Below, piece after piece: positions 8,595 to 16,556 of a stretch of 64,000 nucleotides of DNA (the first letter of the stretch is position 1; every line of letters starts with the position of its first letter). Under the pieces are notes generated by a model. That model was given only the letters and a program-made list of their open reading frames with translations. It was not told the origin of the DNA and ran no database searches. The stretch is from JBKBKC01 sp046294265 (GTDB lineage: Bacteria; Pseudomonadota; Alphaproteobacteria; Rhodobacterales; Rhodobacteraceae). Location: assembly GCA_046294265.1 (NCBI GenBank), contig JBKBKC010000006.1, forward strand, positions 1-64,000, in the 5' to 3' direction. The translations under genes were made by a program, and so were the position numbers.

Positions 8595-9626
8595 TCAGCG
8601 GCGCTTTCGCCATGCCTTCAGCCACGCCTCGGCAAAGCGCAGCACCTCGTCTTGCGTCGTCGCGGGACCGAGCGAGATGCGGATGGCGGATGCCGCCTGT
8701 CCCTCGTCGTGCCCCATCGCACCGAGCACCCGGCTGGCCCGCACCTTGCCGCTGGAACAGGCCGACCCCGCCGATACGGCAAAGCCCGACAGATCCATCG
8801 CCATCACCTGCGTCTCGCCCTTCCAGCCGGGCGCCATCAGGCAAAGGGTGTTGGGCAACCGCGCCCCCGCTTTCCCGACAAAATTAGTCTCATTAATCTC
8901 GCTCGACAATGCCCTTTCTAGAATATTTCTAAGTTCGGCAACCCGCTCCCACACGCCATCCGCTAGATCGCGCGCCGCAGCCTCGGCCGCCGCGCCAAAT
9001 CCGGCGATGCCGATCAGGTTCTCGGTGCCCGCGCGCCGCCCCCTCTCCTGCCCGCCGCCCTTCAACAATGCGGGCACATCCACCCCCCCCTTCACGACCA
9101 GCGCACCCACCCCCTTTGGCCCGCCCAGCTTGTGCGCGCTCACCAGCCCCATCGCCAAGCCCAGCCAGTCAAAGGCCAGCGGGACCTTCCCGAACGCCTG
9201 CGTCAGATCGCTGACCGCCAGCCCGTGGGGCAGCGCCTGCAGCACCCCCGTCTCGGAATTGGCCAACTGAACTGCCGCGCGCCCCGGATCGGCCACCGCC
9301 ACCTGCCCGGCCGCATCCACCGGCAGCACGGCGTCGCACCAAGCCAGCACCGCCTCATGCTCCACCGCTCCGCAGACAAGGCCCCGCCCCGCACAGGCGA
9401 GGGCCGCGCCCTCCGTCGCCCCGCTGGTGAACACCACATCCGAGGCCCCTGCCCCCAGCGCCTCCGCCACCTGCGCCCGTGCCCGCTCCACCAGCGCCTT
9501 CGCCGCGCGGCCCTCGGCATGCACCGAACTGGGATTTCCGACGACATCCATCGCCGCCAGCATCGCCGCCCGCGCCTCGGTCCGCAGCGGCGTGGTCGCG
9601 TTCCAGTCCAGATATACGCGCCCCAC
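8595..9626 (-). CDS. Cysteine desulfurase, NifS/IscS type (group I)
   Basis: A 343-residue class V aminotransferase with the PLP lysine in SAHKLGGPKG (Lys166), His90 in AVEHEAVLAW and the group I active-site cysteine in SAGSACSSGKV (Cys290). It is shorter than typical IscS (about 400). It is the second gene of the operon, so two desulfurases (this and SufS) serve one scaffold. Residues about 231-252 are encoded by a strikingly AT-rich, rare-codon stretch (8877-8940) unlike the rest of the gene, which probably hides a control region. Confidence 0.92.
   Translation of the reverse strand: MGRVYLDWNATTPLRTEARAAMLAAMDVVGNPSSVHAEGRAAKALVERARAQVAEALGAGASDVVFTSGATEGAALACAGRGLVCGAVEHEAVLAWCDAVLPVDAAGQVAVADPGRAAVQLANSETGVLQALPHGLAVSDLTQAFGKVPLAFDWLGLAMGLVSAHKLGGPKGVGALVVKGGVDVPALLKGGGQERGRRAGTENLIGIAGFGAAAEAAARDLADGVWERVAELRNILERALSSEINETNFVGKAGARLPNTLCLMAPGWKGETQVMAMDLSGFAVSAGSACSSGKVRASRVLGAMGHDEGQAASAIRISLGPATTQDEVLRFAEAWLKAWRKRR
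8877..8889 (-). promoter_or_regulatory. Candidate iron/IscR-type operator (GAC-N7-GTC)
   Basis: GACAAAATTAGTC is an imperfect 13-bp inverted repeat (5 of 6 pairs) in an AT-rich block of a GC-rich gene. It overlaps the proposed -10 hexamer of an internal promoter facing sufB, a position suited to repression. A similar GAC(C)TAAT sequence covers the proposed -10 of iscR. Known Rhodobacterales iron boxes have this general character; the exact consensus was not checked. Confidence 0.4.
8881..8909 (-). promoter_or_regulatory. Candidate internal promoter for sufB
   Basis: On the minus strand TTGTCG (8904-8909) and TAATTT (8881-8886) are spaced by 17 bp. An alternative pair is TAGAAA (8915-8920) with ATTAAT (8892-8897), also 17 bp apart. 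Either would start transcription about 300 bp before sufB. From memory, internal sense promoters have been reported for the Rhodobacter sphaeroides isc-suf operon, which supports the reading but was not verified here. Confidence 0.45.
8917..8933 (-). promoter_or_regulatory. Candidate Irr (ICE-like) box
   Basis: The minus strand reads TTAGAA-ATA-TTCTAG at 8932-8918. This is close to the alphaproteobacterial iron control element bound by Irr, recalled as TTAGAA-N3-TTCTAA. It lies just upstream of the candidate internal sufB promoter and inside the desulfurase coding sequence, where it forces the rare codons AGA, ATT and CTA. The match is by eye only. Confidence 0.4.
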
Positions 9627-9640
9627 GCCCGCCTGCCCTT

Positions 9641-9701
9641 CTTCTGTCCTGAAATATCCCGCGGGGGTCCGGGGGCGCGAAGCCCCCGGCGCTCGCCCCC
9701 G
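9641..9701 (-). repeat. GATATTT hairpin repeat, copy 1 (after iscR)
   Basis: Read on the minus strand the element has the stem CCGGGGGC/GCCCCCGG (9669-9676 with 9682-9689) around a 5-base loop. This is followed by a C-rich spacer and GCGGGATATTTC, then AGAAGAAGG. It lies between the iscR stop and the desulfurase start, oriented with iscR. There is no U-tract, so it is not a standard intrinsic terminator. Six further copies occur in the window. Confidence 0.75.
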
Positions 9702-9712
9702 CGCGCGCGGCC

Positions 9713-10174
9713 TCAGTCCTCATCCACCACCCGGAACAGCACCGGCACCGCCGGGCAGGGTGTCATCTTGTTCGTCACCACATCCGACAGCCGCGTCTGG
9801 TGCAGAAATACATAGACCTGCGCGCTCAAGCCCTCCCACAGCCGGTTGGTCAGGCTCTGCGCCCGCGTCCCCGACACGCCCCCCGACGCCCCCGCCCCGG
9901 TGTGCAGCGCATCGACCGTTTCCTCGACCGCCTCCATCACCTCGCTGATGCGGATGGCGTCCGGGTTGCGCGCCAGGCGGTATCCGCCGCCGGGGCCCCG
10001 CACCGCTTCCACCAGACCCGCCCGCCGCAGCTTGACAAACAGCTGCTCCAGATAGGGCAGGCTGATGTCCTGCCTGCGCGACACTTCCGCGAGGCTCACA
10101 AGCCCCTCCTGCCCCGCCAGCGCGAGATCGGCCAGCGCCACCATCGCATAGCGCCCCTTGGTCGAAAGCTTCAT
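9713..10174 (-). CDS. iscR: Rrf2-family regulator IscR (Rhodobacter type)
   Basis: A 153-residue winged-helix regulator with the N-terminal MKLSTKGRYAMVALADLAL and wing GPGGGYRLAR (about 60-69) of IscR. In E. coli a [2Fe-2S] cluster is held by three cysteines and a histidine near residues 92-107. Here that loop has none of the cysteines and the only Cys in the protein is Cys140. Rhodobacter IscR proteins are known to use an unusual ligand set. It heads the suf operon and presumably represses it when clusters are plentiful. Confidence 0.93.
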   Translation of the reverse strand: MKLSTKGRYAMVALADLALAGQEGLVSLAEVSRRQDISLPYLEQLFVKLRRAGLVEAVRGPGGGYRLARNPDAIRISEVMEAVEETVDALHTGAGASGGVSGTRAQSLTNRLWEGLSAQVYVFLHQTRLSDVVTNKMTPCPAVPVLFRVVDED

Positions 10175-10267
10175 CCTGCCCTCCGGCTCCGGGCTTGCTT
10201 GACGATCGGCCGCCCACCCCTTACCTCACAAGGCTCGGAGGGTGCGGCTTGGCCAGTGCCCCCATCC

Positions 10268-10296
10268 CGATTAGGTCAGCCGCGCGCTTTTGTCAA
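10268..10296 (-). promoter_or_regulatory. Candidate iscR promoter
   Basis: The minus strand has a perfect -35 TTGACA (10291-10296), a 17-bp spacer and TAATCG (10268-10273), about 95 bp before the iscR start. GACC immediately precedes the -10, as GAC precedes the -10 of the internal sufB promoter candidate, suggesting a shared operator type. The divergent hydrolase gene starts 38 bp away on the other side. Confidence 0.5.
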
Positions 10297-10333
10297 AACG
10301 CGGCCACAGGACAGGCGAGGCTGAAACCGCAAG

Positions 10334-10993
10334 ATGCCCGAAGTGATTTTCGCAGGCCCCGAGGGCCGGCTGGAAGGCCGCTACCACCCGCAAAAGGAAC
10401 GCGACGCCCCGATCGCCATCGTGCTGCATCCTCATCCGCAGTTCGGCGGCACGATGAACAACAAGGTTGTCTATAACCTGCATTACGCGTTCTACAATCT
10501 GGGCTTCACGGTGCTGCGGTTCAACTTCCGCGGCGTGGGGCGGAGCCAGGGCGAATACGACCTGGGCATCGGCGAGCTGTCCGATGCGGCCTCGGCCCTC
10601 GATTACCTGCAGTCGATGAACCAGAACGCCAAGCATTGCTGGGTGGCGGGCTTCAGCTTCGGCGCCTGGATCGGGATGCAGCTTCTGATGCGTCGGCCCG
10701 AGATCACCGGCTTCATCTCGGTGGCCCCGCCCGCCAACATGTATGATTTCAGCTTCCTCGCCCCCTGCCCTTCCTCCGGCCTCATCATCAACGGCTCGGC
10801 CGACAAGGTGGCCCCGCCCAAGGACACGCTGACGCTGGTGAACAAGCTGCACGAGCAGAAGGGCATCAAGATCACCCATACGCTGGTCGAGGGGGCCGAC
10901 CATTTCTTCAAGGACGAAGACGCCCATATGAAGCCGATGATCCAGACGGTGTCGGATTATGTGCGGCGGCGGCTGACCGAAGGCTCGCGCTGA
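10334..10993 (+). CDS. Alpha/beta hydrolase
   Basis: A 219-residue protein with the nucleophile elbow GFSFG (Ser at about residue 114) and the motif HPHPQFGGTMNNKV after the first strands, as in the COG2945-type hydrolase family. The acid and histidine of the triad are plausibly in NGSADKVAPP and GADHFF. Substrate unknown. It is divergent from iscR and is followed after 1 bp by a small gene, probably in the same transcript. Confidence 0.85.
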   Translation: MPEVIFAGPEGRLEGRYHPQKERDAPIAIVLHPHPQFGGTMNNKVVYNLHYAFYNLGFTVLRFNFRGVGRSQGEYDLGIGELSDAASALDYLQSMNQNAKHCWVAGFSFGAWIGMQLLMRRPEITGFISVAPPANMYDFSFLAPCPSSGLIINGSADKVAPPKDTLTLVNKLHEQKGIKITHTLVEGADHFFKDEDAHMKPMIQTVSDYVRRRLTEGSR

Positions 10994-10994
10994 C

Positions 10995-11258
10995 ATGGCG
11001 ATGATCGACGACATCTGCGACCGGCTGGCGCAAGACGTGATGGCGGCGATGGATGAAACCGGCGACGACCGGCTGCATGACAAGATCAGCCGGGTGCTGA
11101 TGGATGTCTCGCCCACCACGCAGGAGATCTATCTCAAGGCGATCCGGGTGCTTCTGGCCGAGCGCCGGGCGCGGGCCTTTCTCGATCAGACCCTGAAGGC
11201 CGCGCGCGAGGGCACCGCCGCCCCCGCGGGCCCTCGCGACACCGGCGGCGGGCATTGA
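10995..11258 (+). CDS. Small conserved hypothetical protein (87 aa)
   Basis: An acidic, mostly helical 87-residue protein (MAMIDDICDRLAQDV) with the block SPTTQEIYLKAIRVLLAERRA and a low-complexity tail ending GGGH. The start is one base after the hydrolase stop, and the next gene (HD protein) follows by 7 bp, so it belongs to this three-gene operon. No family recognised. Confidence 0.65.
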   Translation: MAMIDDICDRLAQDVMAAMDETGDDRLHDKISRVLMDVSPTTQEIYLKAIRVLLAERRARAFLDQTLKAAREGTAAPAGPRDTGGGH

Positions 11259-11265
11259 GCGCACC

Positions 11266-11850
11266 ATGACGGACCGTCTGGCCGCGCAGTTCGCCTTTCT
11301 GACCGAGGCGGACCGCCTGAAATCCGTGCTGCGCGCGACCACGCTGGCGGACGGGTCGCGCCGCGAAAACGCCGGCGAGCATTCCTGGCATCTGGCGCTC
11401 TATGCCATGGTGCTGGCCGATCAGGCCATGCCGGGCGTCCAGATCGACCGCGTGATCCGCATGCTGGTGCTCCATGACCTTGTAGAGATCGACACCGGCG
11501 ACGTGCCCATCCATGCGGCGAATGGGGCCGCGCATGGCTCGGCCGAGACCGTGGCCGCCGAGCACGCCGCAGCGGATCGCATATTCGGACTACTTCCCGA
11601 TGACTTGCACCGCGATCTTCGCGCGCTGCGGGAAGAGTTCGAGGCGGCCGAAACCCCCGATGCGGTCTTTGCCAAAAGCATCGACCGGGTGCAGCCCGTG
11701 ATGCAGAACATTGCCAGCGGTGGCGGCACCTGGATCACCTACGAGGTGACCGCAGACCAGTTGGACACCCGTGTCGGCGCCAAGATCGCGCGCGGCGCGC
11801 CCCGACTTTGGCCCTGGGTCCGCGCGCAGGCCGCCCGTTTTCTCGGCTGA
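11266..11850 (+). CDS. HD-domain phosphohydrolase (YfbR-like)
   Basis: 194 residues with the HD metal-binding pattern: His in ENAGEHSWHLAL (about 38-42), the HD pair in LVLHDLVEIDTGD (about 69-77) and a later Asp in SIDRVQP. This arrangement matches the HD_3/YfbR-like group of nucleotide or metabolite phosphohydrolases. The C-terminus is Trp/Arg-rich. Substrate cannot be read from sequence. It ends about 95 bp before icd. Confidence 0.8.
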   Translation: MTDRLAAQFAFLTEADRLKSVLRATTLADGSRRENAGEHSWHLALYAMVLADQAMPGVQIDRVIRMLVLHDLVEIDTGDVPIHAANGAAHGSAETVAAEHAAADRIFGLLPDDLHRDLRALREEFEAAETPDAVFAKSIDRVQPVMQNIASGGGTWITYEVTADQLDTRVGAKIARGAPRLWPWVRAQAARFLG

Positions 11851-11860
11851 TCGGTCCAAT

Positions 11861-11889
11861 TTGGCATACCATCGCATACCGCCTAGCCA
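11861..11889 (+). promoter_or_regulatory. Candidate icd promoter
   Basis: TTGGCA (11861-11866) and TAGCCA (11884-11889) are spaced by 17 bp, about 57 bp before the icd start. The -35 is 5/6 to consensus, the -10 only 3/6. Confidence 0.35.
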
Positions 11890-11945
11890 ATCCGTGCCTT
11901 TTCCGCTAGGAGGTCGTGGCGAATCCAGCCGCGAAAGGGCCCCCG

Positions 11946-13160
11946 ATGACCAGGATCAAAGTAGCCAACCCCGTCGTCGAACTCGACGGCGACGAGATGA
12001 CCCGCATCATCTGGGACTTCATCAAGCAAAAGCTGATCCTGCCCTATCTCGACATCGACCTGAAATATTACGACCTGTCGATCCAGGTCCGCGACGCGAC
12101 CGACGACCAGATCACCATCGACAGCGCCCATGCAATCAAGGAATTCGGCGTTGGCGTCAAATGCGCCACCATCACCGCGGACGAGGCGCGGGTTGAGGAA
12201 TTCGGCCTCAAGCAGATGTGGAAATCGCCCAACGGCACGATCCGCAACATCCTGGGCGGCGTGATCTTCCGCCAGCCGATCATCTGCCGCAACGTGCCGC
12301 GCCTCGTGCCCGGCTGGACGCAGCCCATCGTGGTGGGCCGCCATGCCTTCGGCGACCAGTACCGTGCGACCGATTTCCACTTTCCCGGCCCCGGCAAGCT
12401 CACGATGAAATTCGTGGGCTCGGACGGCACCACGATCGAGCGCGATGTCTATGATGCCCCCTCCGCCGGCGTCTACATGGGCATGTACAATCTCGACGAC
12501 AGCATCATCGACTTCGCCCGCGCATCGCTCAATTATGGGCTGAATCTGGGCTGGCCGGTGTATCTGAGCACCAAGAACACGATCCTGAAATATTACGACG
12601 GCCGCTTCAAGGAACTCTTCCAAAAGGTCTATGAGGCCGAATTCGAAGAGGAATTCCGGAAAAAGGGCATCCACTATGAGCACCGCCTGATCGACGACAT
12701 GGTGGCCTCCGCCATGAAATGGTCGGGCGGCTATGTCTGGGCGTGCAAGAACTACGACGGCGACGTGCAGTCCGACACGGTCGCGCAGGGCTTCGGCTCG
12801 CTCGGCCTGATGACCTCCATCCTGATGACGCCCGATGGACGCACGGTCGAGGCCGAGGCCGCGCATGGCACGGTCACGCGCCACTACCGCCAGCACCAGA
12901 AGGGCGAGCAGACCTCCACCAACTCCATCGCCTCGATCTTCGCCTGGACCGGTGGCCTCAAGCACCGCGCCAAGCTGGACGACAACGCGCAACTGCTGCG
13001 CTTTGCCGAGACGCTGGAACGGGTCACCGTGCAGGCGGTCGAGGATGGCCATATGACCAAGGACCTCGCCCTTCTTGTCGGCCCAGACCAGAAATGGCTC
13101 ACGACCATCGGCTATCTGGAAAAGGTGGACGAATATCTGAACACGGCCCTCGTGGGCTGA
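11946..13160 (+). CDS. icd: NADP-dependent isocitrate dehydrogenase
   Basis: A 404-residue monomer of the type II (eukaryotic-like) enzyme common in Alphaproteobacteria, converting isocitrate to 2-oxoglutarate in the TCA cycle. The start MTRIKVANPVVELDGDEMTR is chosen because the family begins this way and has 404 residues; an upstream GTG at 11916 is too close to its AGGAGG. Substrate and NADP motifs include SPNGTIRNILGG, YDGDVQSD and AAHGTVTRHYR. Confidence 0.96.
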   Translation: MTRIKVANPVVELDGDEMTRIIWDFIKQKLILPYLDIDLKYYDLSIQVRDATDDQITIDSAHAIKEFGVGVKCATITADEARVEEFGLKQMWKSPNGTIRNILGGVIFRQPIICRNVPRLVPGWTQPIVVGRHAFGDQYRATDFHFPGPGKLTMKFVGSDGTTIERDVYDAPSAGVYMGMYNLDDSIIDFARASLNYGLNLGWPVYLSTKNTILKYYDGRFKELFQKVYEAEFEEEFRKKGIHYEHRLIDDMVASAMKWSGGYVWACKNYDGDVQSDTVAQGFGSLGLMTSILMTPDGRTVEAEAAHGTVTRHYRQHQKGEQTSTNSIASIFAWTGGLKHRAKLDDNAQLLRFAETLERVTVQAVEDGHMTKDLALLVGPDQKWLTTIGYLEKVDEYLNTALVG

Positions 13161-13196
13161 CCAGGCCGCCGTTGACTTGGACGCAAGGGGCCGGCC

Positions 13197-13706
13197 TCAG
13201 GCCCCCTGCCCCCCACCCCCGGCATTGCGCCCCAGCCCATCACCCACGGCCTTCCGCTCGGTCATCATCTGCCAGCGCCCGCTCTCTTCCGACCAGTATT
13301 GCGCCGCGACCCCGAGGCCCGCACAGCGCCGCCATTCGGCCCGCGCCGCCTCCAGCGCCGCCCCGTCGCCGCCATCGAACACCAGCCACACCCGCTCCAT
13401 CCCGCAAAGCTCTTCGTCGCTGGCCAGCGCCCCGTCCACCAGCAGCACCGCCCGCGCGCCATTCACCGCCCCGCCCCGCCCGATCAGCACCGGCTGTTCG
13501 GCATCCCGCACCCCGCCTTCCAATCCGTGCGGCAGGAACCGTTCCTCGCTTTCGGTCCAGAGCCAGTCATCCAGCCGCGCCAACCGGTCAGGATCGCGCC
13601 CCCGCAGCATCACCCGCCAGCCCTGCCCCAGCGCCCGCTCCAAAAGGATGCGCGCCGTGGCCTCCGCCGTCGATCGCGTCAGATGATAGAACATCGCCTG
13701 CGCCAT
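13197..13706 (-). CDS. holC: DNA polymerase III chi subunit
   Basis: 169 residues starting MAQAMFYHLTRSTAEATAR, with the chi-family DPDRLARLDDWLWT and FLPHGLEG motifs. Chi links the clamp loader to single-strand binding protein at the replication fork. It is downstream of pepA on the same strand, as in E. coli (pepA-holC). The C-terminal 15 residues are Gly-rich and probably disordered. It converges on icd with a 36-bp gap. Confidence 0.9.
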   Translation of the reverse strand: MAQAMFYHLTRSTAEATARILLERALGQGWRVMLRGRDPDRLARLDDWLWTESEERFLPHGLEGGVRDAEQPVLIGRGGAVNGARAVLLVDGALASDEELCGMERVWLVFDGGDGAALEAARAEWRRCAGLGVAAQYWSEESGRWQMMTERKAVGDGLGRNAGGGGQGA

Positions 13707-13717
13707 CGCCTGTCCTT

Positions 13718-13775
13718 GTCATCTTGGTCCAAATATCCTCGGGGGGTGAGGGGGGCAGACAGCCCCCCTGCGCGG
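13718..13775 (-). repeat. GATATTTGG hairpin repeat, copy 2 (after pepA)
   Basis: On the minus strand the stem AGGGGGGC/GCCCCCCT (13749-13756 with 13762-13769, loop AGACA) is followed by CACCCCCCGAGGATATTTGG, then ACCAAGATGACAAGG. It sits between pepA and holC, pointing with pepA. Confidence 0.75.
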
Positions 13776-13782
13776 CCGGGCG

Positions 13783-15264
13783 TCAGCGCGGCTCCTGCAC
13801 GTCGCGGATCATCCGGTCCAGCGTCGCCACGCCCCAGCCGGTCGCCCCCTTGGGAAAGGTCGGCCCGTCCGATTTCGCCAGCGTCACACCCGCGATGTCC
13901 AGATGCACCCAAGGCATCCCGGGCTTCACGAACCGTGCCAGGAACTGCGCCGCCGTGATCGCCCCGCCCTCACGGCCGCCCACGTTCATCATGTCCGCGA
14001 TGCGCGATTTCAGCCTGGCGTCATAGGCCTCGCCCATCGGCATCCGCCAGGCGCCCTCGCCCTCGGCCTTTGCTGCCGCCAGCACGGCCCCCGCCAGATC
14101 GTCATTGTTGGAAAACACGCCGGCGTTTTCCGACCCCAGCGCGATGATGATCGCCCCCGTCAACGTCGCAAGGTCCACGATCCCCGTGGGCTGGAACCTT
14201 TCCTGCGCGTACCAGAGCACATCGGCCAGCACGAGCCGCCCCTCGGCATCGGTGTTGATCACCTCCACCGTATCGCCCTTCATGGATTTCACCACATCGC
14301 CCGGCCGCTGCGCGCGCCCGTCCACCATGTTCTCCACCAGCCCCACAAGGCCCACCACATTCGCCTTGGCGCGCCGCAGCGCCAGCGTGCGCATGACGCC
14401 CGAGACGACGGCAGCGCCGCCCATGTCCATCGTCATCTCTTCCATGCCCGCCGCGGGCTTCATCGAATTGCCGCCGGTGTCGAACACCACGCCCTTGCCG
14501 ACCAGGGCGAAAGGTGCGGCGTCCTTGGTACCGCCGTGCCATTGCATGACCACCACCTTGGACGGGCTTTCCGAGCCCATGCCCACGGCCAAAAGCGTGC
14601 GCATCCCCAGCCGTTCCAGATCCTCCTCCTCCAGGATCTCCACATCCAGACCCAGTTCCTGCATCGCGGCAAGGCGGGCCGCGAAATCATGCGTGGTCAG
14701 CACATTGGCGGGCTCGTTGACCAGATCGCGGGCAAAGCACACGCCCTCGGCCCGTGCCGCCAGCGGCGAGGCCGCCGCCGCCGCCGCCTCGGGGTTGGCC
14801 AGCATCACCGTCACCGGGCCGCGCCCCTCGTCCGCGCCTGTCTTGTGGGGGGTAAATTCATAGGCGCGCAGCGCCAGCCCATAGGCCAGATCGGCCACCG
14901 CCCGCGTCCGGCCCGCGAGGACCATGGCCCCCGCCTTGCCAATCCGCGCCCCTACCGCGCCGCCCGCCTTGCGCGCGGTCACGGCGTCGGCCCTTGGACT
15001 TAGCTTCACCACCTGCAGCGCCTCGGCCGCCAGCCCCGAGGGCCAGGCCAGATCGGTCGCCTCGCCCGGTTTCAGTTTTGCGTAGGCCTCGGACTCCAGG
15101 AACCGCCGCAGGCCCCCGCGCATCGCCCGGTCCAGCGCGCGCGCAGGCCCGCCAAGCGCCGCCGTCCCCGCATCTTCCGGCAGGATCAGCGCGATCCGGC
15201 CCGCAAAGGTGGCAAGTGCTGCAAGATCGGGTTCGGCAAAGCGGATCGGCAGGGGATGCGGCAT
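13783..15264 (-). CDS. pepA: Leucyl aminopeptidase (M17)
   Basis: A 493-residue cytosolic di-zinc aminopeptidase that removes N-terminal residues from peptides. The catalytic C-terminal half has GKGVVFDTGGNSMKPAAGME with the metal/active-site residues, and NTDAEGRLVLADVL, the M17 signature. The N-terminal half is divergent as usual. It is the first gene of a pepA-holC transcript and divergent from lptF, the same arrangement as in E. coli. Confidence 0.95.
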   Translation of the reverse strand: MPHPLPIRFAEPDLAALATFAGRIALILPEDAGTAALGGPARALDRAMRGGLRRFLESEAYAKLKPGEATDLAWPSGLAAEALQVVKLSPRADAVTARKAGGAVGARIGKAGAMVLAGRTRAVADLAYGLALRAYEFTPHKTGADEGRGPVTVMLANPEAAAAAASPLAARAEGVCFARDLVNEPANVLTTHDFAARLAAMQELGLDVEILEEEDLERLGMRTLLAVGMGSESPSKVVVMQWHGGTKDAAPFALVGKGVVFDTGGNSMKPAAGMEEMTMDMGGAAVVSGVMRTLALRRAKANVVGLVGLVENMVDGRAQRPGDVVKSMKGDTVEVINTDAEGRLVLADVLWYAQERFQPTGIVDLATLTGAIIIALGSENAGVFSNNDDLAGAVLAAAKAEGEGAWRMPMGEAYDARLKSRIADMMNVGGREGGAITAAQFLARFVKPGMPWVHLDIAGVTLAKSDGPTFPKGATGWGVATLDRMIRDVQEPR

Positions 15265-15407
15265 GTGGAGGTGTCCGGTGCTGGGAATGGGATCGCCTCA
15301 GGCTAGCCCCCCCGCAGAGGATTGACCAGACCCGCCGCCCGGCCCGATAGCCCGTTTTCCTCGTGCGAAGTTTCGGCTAGGCTCACGTCCGTGCAGGCAA
15401 AGGAGCC

Positions 15408-16556
15408 GTGAAGGCCGTGTCCAGATTCGACCGCTATCTGACAGCGCAGTATCTGACGCTGTTCGGGTTCTTTGCGCTGATCCTGGTCATGGTCTATTGG
15501 ATCAACCGCGCTGTCGGCCTGTTCGACAGGCTGATCGGCGACGGGCAGTCGGCGCTGGTGTTCCTGGAGTTCTCGCTGCTGACGCTGCCCAATGTGATCC
15601 GGCTGGTCCTGCCGGTCGCGGCCTTTGCAGCGGCGGTGTTCGTGACCAACCGACTCAGCCAGGATGGCGAACTGGTGGTGATGCGCGCGACCGGCTTTTC
15701 CGCCTTTCGCCTGGCGCGGCCCGTGCTGATGTTCGGGGGGGTGGTGGCGGTGATGATGCTGGTCCTGTTGCACTGGGCGGTGCCCACCAGCCGCGCGATG
15801 CTCGCCGAGCGATCCGCAGAGATCGAGGCGAACGCCACCGCGCGCCTGTTGTCGGACGGGCGGTTCATGCATCCGGCGGATGGCCTGACCTTCTACATCC
15901 GCGAGATCGCGCCGAATGGCGAGCTGCGCGACATCTTCCTGGCCGATGACCGCGCCCCCGCCAGCCGCGTGACCCATGCCGCGCGCCGCGCCCTTCTGGT
16001 GCGCGGCGAGGACCGGCCAAAGCTGATCATGTTCGACGGCATCAGCCAGGATCTGAACCGCGCGAACGGCCGCCTGTCGGTCACCCATTTCGCGGATTTC
16101 ACCTATGACCTGGGCGATCTGCTGTCGCAGGGTGGGCGCAACCGGATCGGGATCGAGGAACTGCCGACACTCGCGCTTCTGCACGACACAGACCAGGTGG
16201 AGGCCCTGACAGGCGCCAACCGCGCCCAGATCATTGGCGAGGCGCACAGCCGGATCGCCCAGCCATTTCTTGCCCCGGCTGCCGCGCTGATCGGCTTTGC
16301 CGCGCTTATGCTGGGGGCGTTCAGCCGGTTCGGCCTGTGGCGGCAGATCCTGTTCGCCATCGTCCTGCTGATCTTCGTGCAAATGGTGAACAACGCGGCA
16401 CTCGGGGTCACGTTCCGCAACGCGGGGGCGTGGGCGCTTGCCTATCTTGCGCCGGCGCTTGGTTTTTGCGCGGGCACCATCATGCTCTGGCTGGCCGAGC
16501 GGCCGCGCCGGGTGCGGGCACTGGCCCCCGGCATTGGCGAGGGGGCGGCGGCATGA
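15408..16556 (+). CDS. lptF: LPS export permease LptF
   Basis: 382 residues starting at GTG 15408, preceded by AAAGGAG six bases upstream. About three transmembrane helices lie in the first 110 residues (FDRYLTAQYLTLFGFF onward), then a periplasmic beta-jellyroll domain to about residue 270, then three C-terminal helices, the standard LptF/G topology. With LptG and the LptB ATPase it extracts lipopolysaccharide from the inner membrane. It overlaps lptG by 4 bp (ATGA). Confidence 0.93.
   Translation: MKAVSRFDRYLTAQYLTLFGFFALILVMVYWINRAVGLFDRLIGDGQSALVFLEFSLLTLPNVIRLVLPVAAFAAAVFVTNRLSQDGELVVMRATGFSAFRLARPVLMFGGVVAVMMLVLLHWAVPTSRAMLAERSAEIEANATARLLSDGRFMHPADGLTFYIREIAPNGELRDIFLADDRAPASRVTHAARRALLVRGEDRPKLIMFDGISQDLNRANGRLSVTHFADFTYDLGDLLSQGGRNRIGIEELPTLALLHDTDQVEALTGANRAQIIGEAHSRIAQPFLAPAAALIGFAALMLGAFSRFGLWRQILFAIVLLIFVQMVNNAALGVTFRNAGAWALAYLAPALGFCAGTIMLWLAERPRRVRALAPGIGEGAAA

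Noticed and set aside
9641..9701. Hairpin repeat as ordinary intrinsic terminator
   Set aside because: No run of T follows the stem in any of the seven copies, and the conserved GATATTTGG block is not explained by a terminator.
11883..13052. Long minus-strand open frame (389 codons) opposite icd
   Set aside because: It is an antisense shadow of a GC-rich gene. The sense frame encodes a full-length, motif-complete isocitrate dehydrogenase, and the antisense product is His/Ala/Val-rich without domain logic.
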